Assembly (NCBI GenBank): GCA_018398805.1
Contig: JAGFBZ010002153.1
Span: 62,001-126,000 of the forward strand
DNA length: 64,000 nt
Source: Hirundichthys speculiger
Lineage: Eukaryota; Chordata; Actinopteri; Beloniformes; Exocoetidae
Direction of reading: 5' to 3'
Each line of letters opens with the position of its first letter. Within the stretch, counting starts at the first letter, position 1. The notes beneath the pieces were generated by a model, which was given only the letters and a program-made list of their open reading frames with translations, was not told the DNA's origin and did not search any database. Below are positions 1 through 12,300 of the stretch, one piece after another. The position numbers were made by a program, and so were the translations under genes.

Positions 1-705
1 CCCACAGACGAGGGGCCCCACACAGATGAGGCACCCCACAGACGAGGGGCCCCACAGACGAGGCGCCCCACAGATGAGGGGCCCCACATGAGGCCCCCAC
101 AGATGAGGCGCCCCACAGAAGGCCCCACAGATGAGGCCCCCACAGATGCCCCCCACAGATGAGGGCCCCACAGAGGGGCCCCACAGATGAGGTACCCACA
201 ATGAGGGGCCACACAGATGAGGCGCCCCACAGACGAGGGGCCCCACACAGATGAGGCACCCCACAGATGAGGGGCCCCACAGACGAGGCGCCCCACAGAT
301 GAGGGGCCCCACAGACGAGGCGCCCCACAGACGAGGCGCCCCACAGACGAGGCGCCCCACAGATGAGGGGCCCCACAGATGAGGCGCCCCACAGATGAGG
401 CGCCCCACAGATGAGGCGCCCCACAGATGAGGCGTCCCACAGATGAGGCGCCCCACAGATGAGGGGGCCCACAGATGAGGTACCCACAGATGAGGGGCCC
501 CACAGACGAGGCGCCCCACAGACGAGGCGCCCCCCACAGACGAGGCCCCCCACAGATGAGGGCCCCACAGATGGGGGCCCCTCATCTGTGGGGCGCCCCA
601 CAGGTGAGGCGCCCCACAGATGAGGGGCCCCACAGATGAGGGGCCCCACAGATGAGGCCCCCCCACAGATGAGGCGCCCCCCACAGATGAGGGGCCCCAC
701 AAGGC
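1..705. repeat. 16-bp minisatellite
   Basis: About 43 copies of a unit like CCACAGATGAGGGGCC, with GAC/GAT and GCG/GGG variants. One stretch near 572-600 carries the unit in inverted orientation, making a local palindrome. The array continues past the left edge. Confidence 0.95.
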
Positions 706-1450
706 AACATCAGCCCAAACCGCAGCAGCGTTACTCTCACAGGAACAGCCATGTTGAAATTAAAATTATTTTTATACGGTTATTTGTTCAGCTGCGACTG
801 AATAAATCAGTTGGTATCGAGAGACATCAGAGACTCCAGGAAACTAGAGGAGAGGAGCTGAGGAGAGGAGCTGAGGAGAGGAGCTGAGGAGAGGAGGCAC
901 CACTGTGAATGAACATCTGGAGCTACATCTGTACAGTGGAACTGTGGGGGGTAAATAGTTTCTGGTATTTTGTAACTTTATGATAAACAGGAGACGGCGG
1001 GAGCCAGAAAACAATGACTCATTCCGTCACACAGAAGTGAAAGCAACATTTAAACTCTGGAAACTCCGGCGCTGATATGAAAAGTGAAAGTGACTCAGTT
1101 TATCTTAGATAACGTCGTCCTGCAGCCAAGAACAACTATCAGGAGCTGATGAGGCGACTGCCAGTAGAGGCTTCCCTCAAAGGCTTCTGGGAAACATCTA
1201 AGAGCTAATTATTGCCTTTTAAACATTAGTTCATGTCAGTCACCTTTCATTTTTAAATCTACAGTCATCTATCAAGAGAAAAACAATAGTTTTTCAGAGT
1301 CTCCATCACCAGCCCACAAAAATGAAAGTAAAATTGTGGGTCAAAAAGAAAGTATGATATAAAAAAGGAACCATAAGCCTGTATTTTGTTCTGGAACAGA
1401 TAAATACATTAAAACAAAGATCACAGACATTAGATAAATAAGAGACTCAC
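706..1450. other. no gene seen (cdc14a intron)
   Basis: Ordinary sequence between the left-edge minisatellite and cdc14a exon 10. A short GAGGAGAGGAGCT repeat lies at 847-895. I see no exon here. Confidence 0.6.
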
Positions 1451-1589
1451 TCCTCCAGGAAGTTCTGCTGTGGGCCAATCACAGAGCCCGGTCTGCAGAT
1501 CCTGATCCAGGCGATGGCCTCCGCCGCCGTGAAGCGGTAATGCTTCATCATGTAACAGCCAATCAGAGTCCCCGTCCGTCCCAGACCAG
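1451..1589 (-). CDS. cdc14a: cdc14a exon 10, P-loop arginine
   Basis: Completes the P-loop as [20 protein letters not shown], then [19 protein letters not shown] and PQQNFLEE, ending in phase 2 before GTGAGT. This is the last exon seen; the regulatory tail is off the left edge. Confidence 0.96.
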
Positions 1590-2327
1590 CTGATGGAGGG
1601 AGAGAGGTCAGCAGAGGTCAGCAGAGGTCAGCAGAGGTCAGTAGAGGTCAGCAGAGGTCAGCAGAGGTCAGTAGAGGTCAGCAGAGGTCAGTAGAGGTCA
1701 GCAGAGGTCAGCAGAGGTCAGTAGAGGTCAGCAGAGGTCAGCAGAGGTCAGCAGAGGTCAGCAGAGGTCAGCAGAGGTCAGCAGAGGTCAGTAGAGGTCA
1801 GTAGAAGTCAGCAGAGGTCAGCAGAGGTCAGTAGAGGTCAGTAGAGGTCAGCAGAGGTCAGCAGAGGTCAGCAGAGCGGTAGCAGGGAGTGGACCTGAGA
1901 GCCCAGACTCTTCCATCAACCCTCATCTGGATCAGAACCACAGAGCTGCAGATAAACATGGACCGGTTGCAGACAGAGAACCAACCTGGTTTCACCACCA
2001 ACAGTCTGGTCCAACAGCACCGCTGTGGTCTGACAGACTAGTCTGAACCGAGCCAGAACCAACACACAGTCCCCCGACCCACAGAGACAGTTGGATTGAC
2101 ACCAAACTGCCTCTCATATATACATTTATATATACATATATACATATACATATACACATATACATATACACATATACATATATACATATACACATATACA
2201 TATATACATATACACATATACACATATACATATATACATATACACATATACATATATACATATACACATATACATATATACATATACACATATACATATA
2301 CATATATACATATACATATATACATAT

Positions 2328-2376
<49 letters not shown>

Positions 2377-2870
2377 GGCTGTCAAAGTTAAAACGCGTTA
2401 ACGCGTGATTAACGCAAAATAATTTTTTAACGCGCGTTAACGCGACACAGCCTGGCCGTGTACAATAGTAAGAGGAGAGTAGGTTTAATGAGCCTCGGGC
2501 CCCGCCGTAGTTGTAGTCCTGTAGTCCTCCGTAGTCCTGTCAAAACAGGAAGTCGTGCACTGACGTCGATGTCCATGCCGCAGACAGACAGACGTAAACA
2601 AACTATTAGCAGTAGTTGGATACAAATAATAAATGGATACAAAAGATACTACGTATTTTGAATGGTAAGTTCACAGCTTCAAAACCTTGCCTGATGGCTA
2701 ACTCCACAAGATAAATGTTGTTTTGTGTTTGCTGTCGATGTGAATTTAGTTTACCACCGGAGTCCGGTCACTTGACGGCTAATGAGAGAGCGCTGATGCA
2801 GAGATATATGTATATATATATACATATGTATATATGTATATATATATACATATATACATATACATACATA

Positions 2871-2908
<38 letters not shown>

Positions 2909-3324
2909 ATACATATATATATATCATATATATATATATATATATACATATATATACATAGATATACACATATATATATATATATACATAGATATATACA
3001 TATATATATAGATACATATAGTATATATACATATATATATATATATCTATCTATCTATATCCATATATAGATATATATATATATATATATAGATATACAT
3101 ATATATACTATATGTATAGATACATATATATACATATATACATATATACACTATATATATACGTATATATACATATATATATATATATATATTATATATA
3201 TAGATATATATATTATAGATATATATATATATCTATATATATATATATCTATATAGTATATATATATATCTATAATATATATCTATATATATATATATCT
3301 ATATCTCTCTATCTCTCATCTCTC

Positions 3325-3361
<37 letters not shown>

Positions 3362-6300
3362 TCTCTCGGATCTCTATCTCTCTACTCTCTCTCTCCCCCT
3401 CTCTCTATCTCTCTCTCCCCCTCTATATCTCTAGATACACCCACCCTCTCTCTCTCTCTCTCCTCTCTCTCTATAGATATCTCTCTCTCCCCCCATCTCT
3501 CTCTATATATATATATCTATGTATCTATATATACAACCCCCCCCCCCCACACACCTATATATATATATATATATATAAACAGATACTAGTAGTAGTGTTG
3601 CAGCTCTGTCGGGGACTGAAGCCTCAGCCTCACTGTGATTGTTGTCATCTCAGAGGAAACTGTAGTAAACGGAAGGAAATCTACAAATGTTTGTTTTTCT
3701 CCTTCATTGACCATCCAGGACAAACCTCTGACTTTCACCCAGACAGCTGAATAGACTCCAGCAGACCCCCCCGACCCTGAGATAGGAAGAGGTGGGTGGA
3801 GAATAGATGGATGGAGGGTTTTTTTCCTTGGTTTTGAATGAACTAAGAACAAATGAGAATTAGGTTCAGCCCTAAAACTAATCCTTCTGTTATTAAAGTA
3901 CAGAAGGATGTACACAGCTGTAGAGGACCTGGATGTCTCACAGCTGGAGAGGACCTGGAGGTCTCACAGCTGGAGAGGACCTGGAGGTCTCACAGCTGGA
4001 GAGGACCTGGAGGTCTCACAGCTGGAGAGGACCTGGAGGTCTCACAGCTGTAGAGGACCTGGAGGTCTCACGGCTGGAGAGGACCTGGAGGTCTCACAGC
4101 TGGAGAGGACCTGGAGGTCTCACAGCTGGAGAGGACCTGGAGGTCTCACAGGTGTAGAGGACCTGGAGGTCTCACAGGTGTAGAGGACCTGGAGGTCTCA
4201 CAGGTGGAGAGGACCTGGAGGTCTCACAGGTGTAGAGGACCTGGAGGTCTCACAGGTGGAGAGGACCTGGAGGTCTCACAGGTGGAGAGGACCTGGAGGT
4301 CTCACAGGTGTAGAGGACCTGGAGGTCCCACAGCTGTAGAGGACCTGGAGGTCTCACCAGTCCAGTGGCTCTCAGGTACATCTACTGTTCTGATCTAAAT
4401 ACTGAAGTAAACAGATAAACTGACGATATTTGTGGCTTTTATATCTGTTTTAACAAACCACGGCCAAATAAACGTAATTATCACATCATAGTTTAACTAC
4501 TGGACCATCACAGTCCCAGAATTTAATTCAATAAAAGGTGTTTCTGTGAGTATATCGCCCTCTGCTGGACGCACTGACAGCTACACCTCTGAGGGAGGGA
4601 GGGAGGGACGGACGGACAGATGGATGGACAGAGGGAGGGATGGAGGGATGGATGGATGGACGGATGGACGGATGGACGGACGGACGATGATCCCTGACTC
4701 AGACTAGATCCATGCAGCGGTACTGACCCCAGGAAGTGGAGAAAGGAAACGAACCCTCAGTTTATTGTGTGGTAGATACCTGAAGAGGGGGAGGTGCCTC
4801 ACCTTTGCAGTGGACGGCCACGGCGCCGTCGGTGCTCTCGCAGATGTGCAGGAAGCGGCGCACGATGATGTCGTTGGGCGTGCTGCCGTCGACGAAGAAG
4901 AGGTCGCAGTGGTCGAAGCCGGCGTCCGTGAAGCGCTTGCCGTCGTAGATTTTCTTGTTCAGGCGAATGACGGTGGTGACGTTGTGTTTCCTGAAGTAGG
5001 GGAAGTACGCCTCGGGGGCGTGGAGAGGGTAACCTGCAGGGGGGCGGAGCCACCACAGTCCCAGTCACCTCATCAGGAATCACAATAAAGGAGTTAAATA
5101 AAGAATAATCACGCATCCTGAGTCTGTTTGTCTCTCCTGCGCATTTGACGTGACAAAGCAGGTTGTCATGGGAACATAGTGGCCCCACCCCCCCACTTCA
5201 TAAAATAAATTAAAAAATAAAACACCGTCAAGAGCTGTCTTTTTGTTTGTGTCTTTATAAGAGCTGGGCAACGATTAAAAAATGTAATCACTATTAATCG
5301 CATTGTATACGCAAAATCAAATAATAAGGTCACTTTTATTTAAATGTTCTGCTGCCATATGAACTAAAGTGTCATAACATTTGTTGTTCAAACACTTTTA
5401 ACATCAGCACTTGTCACTAACACATATGTATGGAGCCCCATTTGGGTCATAATTCAATTAATAAATGAGTCTATTATTATGAAACACAAGCGTTTATTAT
5501 TATCAAATATTTCCCATTATTATGATAATGGTTTTGTTTTTCATAAGAATGATTTGTGTGTCAATCACAGCAGAGAGGGCGGAGCCATTAATGTGATTGG
5601 CTGCTCTTTCATTCAAGTATAAGCAACAGAACAGTGAATCGTCAAATCGGGTCAAAATAGTGTCGCCTGATAAATTATAATTTCCGATATTGTCTGCTAA
5701 CCTGGTCAAGGTTTCCCGTAGCTCAGTCCAAGCTGCCATAGCTACAATCGGACTAGGAGCGCACCTTGATGACGCCACGGCCCGCTGCTAACGGGACCTC
5801 ACGGCCAAAACTAGTCGATGTCAGAGCGTAGAATGGAGAAGGATCAGCCAATGAGTGTGCAGGTCAACCACTGGCCCCGCCCACTGGCAAAATGTCATTA
5901 TTATGTAAAAACTAATTCTTAGATTTAAAAAAAAGCTATTCTGAAATAAACTATTATGCATTAAACTAAGATTAAATAATAAAAAAATATTTTATAATAA
6001 TTACTTTTAAACAGTTGAAACATTTCATAATAATAGATACGTATTTCATAATAATAAATGCCTTTATTTCATAATAATAGACTCATTCATTCACTGAATT
6101 ATGACCCAAACAGGGCTCCATACATATTTAGTGTAAATCTCATCTTAAAAAATGTCAAATAAAATCAACTTTATTGCCACTGCCAGGGCATTAATGTCAT
6201 CCTGTTTTTATTTAAAAAAAAAAAAAAAAAAAAAAGTCTACCAACAAAATCCTGGGCCTTAATCAGATCATTAAACAGGTAATTTCTGAGGTAACAGCAG

Positions 6301-9300
6301 AAACATTTCTGTTACCAGTCTGTTCAGGACCAACTGTCTTTTTGTTATTGAGGCACAAAAAAACTCTATTAAATCTCCTTTACAGGGACGAGAACATAAA
6401 GTGCTCGTTTATAAAGGAGTATAAATGTTTTCCTGCCTATTTTTTTTTTCGGGTTCTGCAGCAGCCAGTAACAGACTTTTCAAAATAAAAGCAAAGCAAA
6501 GCAAAATAAATGTCGGAGTTAATAAATTAATGAGTTAATGCGATAATAGTGTTGTTTACAAATTTTCTCTACTGTATATATTTGTTCCTCTTCTGTATAT
6601 ACAGTCATGTAAAAAATGATTAGACCACCCTTGTTTTCTTCAGTTTCTTGTTCATTTTAATGCCTGGTACAACTAAAGGTACATTTGTTTGGACAAACAT
6701 AACGATAACCACAAAGATTGCTCATAAGAGTTTTATTTAAGAGCTGATATCTTACCATTTTCCATGGTTTTCTTGATTATAACCTAAATCACTTAAGTTT
6801 TTACATCAATAGCTATGGCGTTGTACTGCCAAAAACACTGCTTTTATGCTTTCAGTGTTTTCTTTTCTGTCTGTTTTAGTCACATGATGACGTTTAGTGG
6901 TACCAGGTATTAAAATGAACAAGAAACTGAAGAAAAAATGGTGGTCTAATCATTTTTTACATGACTGTGTATATATTGTTTATATATTGTTATTTTTCTT
7001 TACTGTAAATTGAGCTGTGGTAACGCACAAATTTCCCCGTCGTGGGATCAATAAAGTGCTATCTTATCTTAATAACGTGTCTTAGCCCTAGTCGTTACAT
7101 AAATATAACCCTTCACAGAGCAGATGTGGAGCCAGAGGCAGATGTTTTTATGGAACTACCTGAATGTTAAAGCAGCGACAGGTGTCAGAGCATCGGTCTG
7201 AATCACCTCTCAGGTGTCCTAACTGCGTCCACTCACCGTTCTCTATCTTGGTTTTGGGATGAGGTCCACTGAAGGCCAGGAACTTGGCCGGGACGATCCA
7301 GTTCAGGTCTCCGTTCTCCACCCGCTGACAAGAACATGACAGGAGGACGTTAGGAGACAGAGCAGCTCACCGGGACAATCATTCAGTTCCCCTGTCCGTC
7401 CTGAAGGGGGCGCTGCAGCCTAACGTTTCTGAGCTTCACTCTTCTTCTTCTACTGTTAGAAACCTGACTGCAGCTGCTTCTCACCTCGTAGTGCTCGTAT
7501 TCGTCCACGTCGAACGACTCGAAGTCAAAGAAGCCGTGCTGCAGAGCCTGAAGACAAGAAAAACACGTTTAAATCACAGCGGAGGGAAAATAAAAACCAC
7601 AAACGTTATTACAGTCATTCAGCAGATACGTCTCCAGGTGAGGACCGTCTGATGACATCACTGGTTTCTACTCATCCTCAACAGGAGACGCCGGTTTCAA
7701 GGTTAAAAACACCTGAACAGGAGCTGAACTGAACCTTCGTGACCTCAACAGGTGATTAACGTCGCTCTGAACTTCCTGGATTCAAACGTGCAGCTTTACT
7801 GAACCAGGTAAAAGATCAGAGCTGCTTCCTGGAAGACTGGAAGGACGACAGGTGAACAACTGACACCTGCAGCACCACAACACTTCATACACCTGAGGGT
7901 TTACCTGGTGGCTTCTAAACTAAAGCAGCCAGCAGCGCTTCACGAGACCAGGAAGTTCCAGGAAGTTCCAGGAAGTTCCAGGACCTTCCAGGAAGTTCCA
8001 GGATGACAGTAATATAATTCATCAACTATAAACGAGTATATATTTATTAAATCACCGTCCGTGTTTAACGGGACAGAAACCAGAAGTGTCGTTTAGTGAA
8101 GAGATCGTTAACGCGCTGCTCAGCTCTAATCACTGCTGAAAGATTACACAGCTGCTGCGCTCTGATTGGCCGCCGTCGCTCCCAGGACAACAGAGCCTTG
8201 TCCCGCCGACCCGCTGAGCCGTTACGTAACCGTAATCTGCTGAAGGATCTGCGCCGCGGTTCATCTGCCGGCAGACATTTGGACTTTATCGTTCTCTTCT
8301 CCATCATTCTCCCTCAAACATCTTCAAACCAGATCTGATCAGCGCCACCCTGACTGGGTCACCTTTGTCTCGGTTCTTTAACCACTAAGATGAACCGCCT
8401 GATCCACCTGTGTGACATCACCACGGTGGATGCGGGGCTGAAGTCAGAGACGGACACTTCAGGTACAGAAGACGAACTCAACCGACTAGAACCAGTTCTG
8501 ACTGAACACACACCAGTAAGACCCGCCCCTCCAGCCCAGATGAGCCAATGGCTGCTGAGCATCAGGACTCGTCAGTTAAAACACTGATGGGGGGGGCAGA
8601 GCCAGGACCAGAACCACGGTCAGAGCCAGGACCAGGACCAGGACCAGGACCAGGACCAGGACCAGGACCAGGGTCAGGGTCAGGGGTCATCGTTGATGAC
8701 ATGGCCTGTTTTTCAAAATAAAAGCAGATTATTTTCTTGTTCCTTGGCCGTCATCTTTTTCCAGGGACCTCATTTTCAGCGTCCTGCTCTATAAAGGCTG
8801 CTTTTAAGCAGCTTGATGTAAAAATGAGAATTTCTACGTTTTTTTTAACCCTTGAAAGCCTCCAGATCTAAACTGGAAACACGATCTCTGGTTGAGCAGC
8901 AGCATCCTACTGCTGGATGGATGATCTGAGTCCAGACCAGCTCAGCTTCCTCCAACATGCTGCTGTGACTCCAGCCTGCAGCTGTGACTCCAGCCTGCAG
9001 CTGTGACTCCCAACATACAGCTGTGACTCCAGCCTGCAGCTGTGACTCCAGCCTGCAGCTGTGACTCCAGCCTGCAGCTGTGACTCCAACCTGCAGCTGT
9101 GACTCCAACATGCAGCTGTGACTCCAACATACAGCTGTGACTCCAGCCTGCAGCTGTGACTCCTGCCTGCAGCTGTGACTCCAGCCTGCAGCTGTGACTC
9201 CAACATGCAGCTGTCACTCCTACCTGCAGCTGTGACTCCTACCTGCAGCTGTGACTCCTACCTGCAGCTGTGACTCCCAACATACAGCTGTGACTCCAGC

Positions 9301-12300
9301 CTGCAGCTGTGACTCCCAACATGCAGCTGTGACTCCTACCTGCAGCTGTGACTCCTGCCTGCAGCTGTGACTCCCAACATACAGCTGTGACTCCAGCCTG
9401 CAGCTGTGACTCCAACCTGCAGCTGTGACTCCAACATACAGCTGTGACTCCAACATGCAGCTGTGACTCCAACATACAGCTGTGACTCCAGCCTGCAGCT
9501 GTGACTCCTGCCTGCAGCTGTGACTCCAGCCTGCAGCTGTGACTCCAACATGCAGCTGTCACTCCTACCTGCAGCTGTGACTCCTACCTGCAGCTGTGAC
9601 TCCCAACATACAGCTGTGACTCCAGCCTGCAGCTGTGACTCCAGCCTGCAGCTGTGACTCCTACCTGCAGCTGTGACTCCTACCTGCAGCTGTGACTCCA
9701 GCCTGCAGCTGTGACTCCAGCCTGCAGCTGTGACTCCAGCCTGCAGCTGTGACTCCTACATACAGCTGTGACTCCTACCTGCGGCTGTGACTCCAGCCTG
9801 CAGCTGTGACTCCTACATACAGCTGTGACTCCTACCTGCGGCTGTGACTCCAGCCTGCAGCTGTGACTCCTACCTGCAGCTGTGACTCCTACTGCAGCTG
9901 TGACTCCAGCCTGCAGCTGTGACTCCCTACAGCAGCTGTGACTCCTACATACAGCTGTGACTCCTACCTGCGCTGTGACTCCAGCCTGCAGCTGTGACTC
10001 CTACATGCAGCTGTGACTCCTAGCTGTGACTCCAGCCTGCAGCTGTGCTGTCTGACTCCAGCCTGCAGCTGTGACTCCTGCAGCGTGACTCCTGCCTGCA
10101 GCTGTGACTCCAGCCTGCAGCTGTGACTCCAGCCTGCAGCTGTGACTCCAGCCTGCAGCTGTGACTCCTACATACAGCTGTGACTCCTACCTGCAGCTGT
10201 GACTCCAGCCTGCAGCTGTGACTCCTACCTGCAGCTGTGACTCCTACATACAGCTGTGACTCCTACCTGCGGCTGTGACTCCAGCCTGCAGCTGTGACTC
10301 CTACCTACATACAGCTGTGACTCCTACATACAGCTGTGACTCCAGCCTGCAGCTGTGACTCCTGCCTGCAGCTGTGACTCCAGCCTGCAGCTGTGACTCC
10401 AGCCTGCAGCTGTGACTCCAGCCTACAGCTGTGACTCCAGCCTGCAGCTGTGACTCCTACCTGCAGCTGTGACTCCTACCTGCAGCTGTGACTCCAACAT
10501 GCAGCTGTGACTCCTGCCTGCAGCTGTGACTCCAGCCTGCAGCTGTGACTCCAGCCTGCAGCTGTGACTCCCAACATACAGCTGTGACTCCACCCTGCAG
10601 CTGTCACTCCTACCTCCAGCTGTGACTCCAGCCTGCAGCTGTGACTCCAGCCTGCAGCTGTGACTCCTACCTGCAGCTGTGACTCCAACATGCAGCTGTG
10701 ACTCCAACATGCAGCTGTGACTCCAGCCTGCAGCTGTGACTCCCAACATACAGCTGTGACTCCACCCTGCAGCTGTCACTCCTACCTCCAGCTGTGACTC
10801 CAGCCTGCAGCTGTGACTCCAGCCTGCAGCTGTGACTCCTACCTGCAGCTGTGACTCCTACCTGCAGCTGTGACTCCTACCTGCAGCTGTGACTCCAGCC
10901 TGCAGCTGTGACTCCTACCTGCAGCTGTGACTCCTACCTGCAGCTGTGACTCCAACATACAGCTGTGACTCCTACCTGCAGCTGTGACTCCTACCTGCAG
11001 CTGTGACTCCTACCTGCAGCTGTGACTCCTACCTGCAGCTGTGACTCCTACCTGCAGCTGTGACTCCTACCTGCAGCTGTGACTCCAACATACAGCTGTG
11101 ACTCCTACCTGCAGCTGTGACTCCTACCTGCAGCTGTGACTCCAGCCTGCAGCTGTGACTCCAACATACAGCTGTGACTCCAACATACAGCTGTGACTCC
11201 AACATACAGCTGTGACTCCTACCTGCAGCTGTGACTCCAGCCTGCAGCTGTGACTCCAGCCTGCAGCTGTGACTCCTACCTGCAGCTGTGACTCCCTACT
11301 CAGCTGCAGCTGTGACTCCTACCTGCTCTGTGACTCCTGCAGCTGTGACTCCTACCTGCAGCTGTGACTCCTACCTGCAGCTGTGACTCCTACCTGCAGC
11401 TGTGACTCCTACCTGCAGCTGTGACTCCAACATACAGCTGTGACTCCTACCTGCAGCTGTGACTCCTACCTGCAGCTGTGACTCCAACATACAGCTGTGA
11501 CTCCAGCTGTGACTCCTACCTGCAGCTGTGACTCCAGCCTGCAGCTGTGACTCCAGCCTGCAGCTGTGACTCCTACCTGCAGCTGTGACTCCAGCCTGCA
11601 GCTGTGACTCCTACCTGCAGCTGTGACTCCTACCTGCAGCTGTGACTCCAGCCTGCAGCTGTGACTCCTACCTGCAGCTGTGACTCCAGCCTGCAGCTGT
11701 GACTCCTACCTGCAGCTGTGACTCCAGCCTGCAGCTGTGACTCCTACCTGCAGCTGTGACTCCTACCTGCAGCTGTGACTCCTACCTGCAGCTGTGACTC
11801 TACCTGTGACTCTACCTGCAGCTGTGACTCCAACCAGCTGTGACTCCTACCTGCAGCTGTGACTCCTACCTGCAGCTGTGACTCCTCCTACCTGCAGCAG
11901 CTGTGACTCCTACCTGTGGACTCCAGCAGCTGTGACTCCAGCCTGGCTGTGACTCCAGCTGTGACTCACTGACAACCTGCAGCTGTGACTCCAACCTGCA
12001 GCTGTGACTCCATGCAGCTGTGACTCCTACCTGCAGCTGTGACTCCAACATGCAGCTGTGACTCCTACCTGCAGCTGTGACTCCAATAGCTGTGACTCCT
12101 ACCTGCAGCTGTGACTCCTACCTGCAGCTGTGACTCCTACCTGCAGCTGTGACTCCTACCTGCAGCTGTGACTCCAACATGAGGAGGATCTGTAGGTTCC
12201 ACAGCTGAGAGCAAACAGCTGAACCAAAGTTAGAAAGTCTTGGTGAGGTAGCTGAGGCACCGAGCTGCAGAGATGACGGATCACATGACTCGCTAACAAA

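Larger units (their letters stand above)
5262..7095. mobile_element. dispersed inverted-repeat element carrying two nested insertions
   Basis: Left end GAGCTGGGCAACGATTAAAA and right end near CTTAGCCCTAGT match the ends of the cleaner copy at 23789-24932. Shared internal blocks include GCTGCCATATGAACTAAAGT (5350 and 23930) and CTGCAGCAGCCAG (6458 and 24797). The copy is split by inserts at 5427-6126 and 6602-6967. No transposase frame is seen, so it is non-autonomous. Confidence 0.7.

Noticed and set aside
4765..5088. 107-codon plus-strand frame
   Set aside because: It is the antisense shadow of cdc14a exon 9.
8950..12178. Functional protein repeat ([12 protein letters not shown]…)
   Set aside because: The unit is 19 bp, so frames rotate; the minus-strand frames break at many positions and lie within a cdc14a intron.
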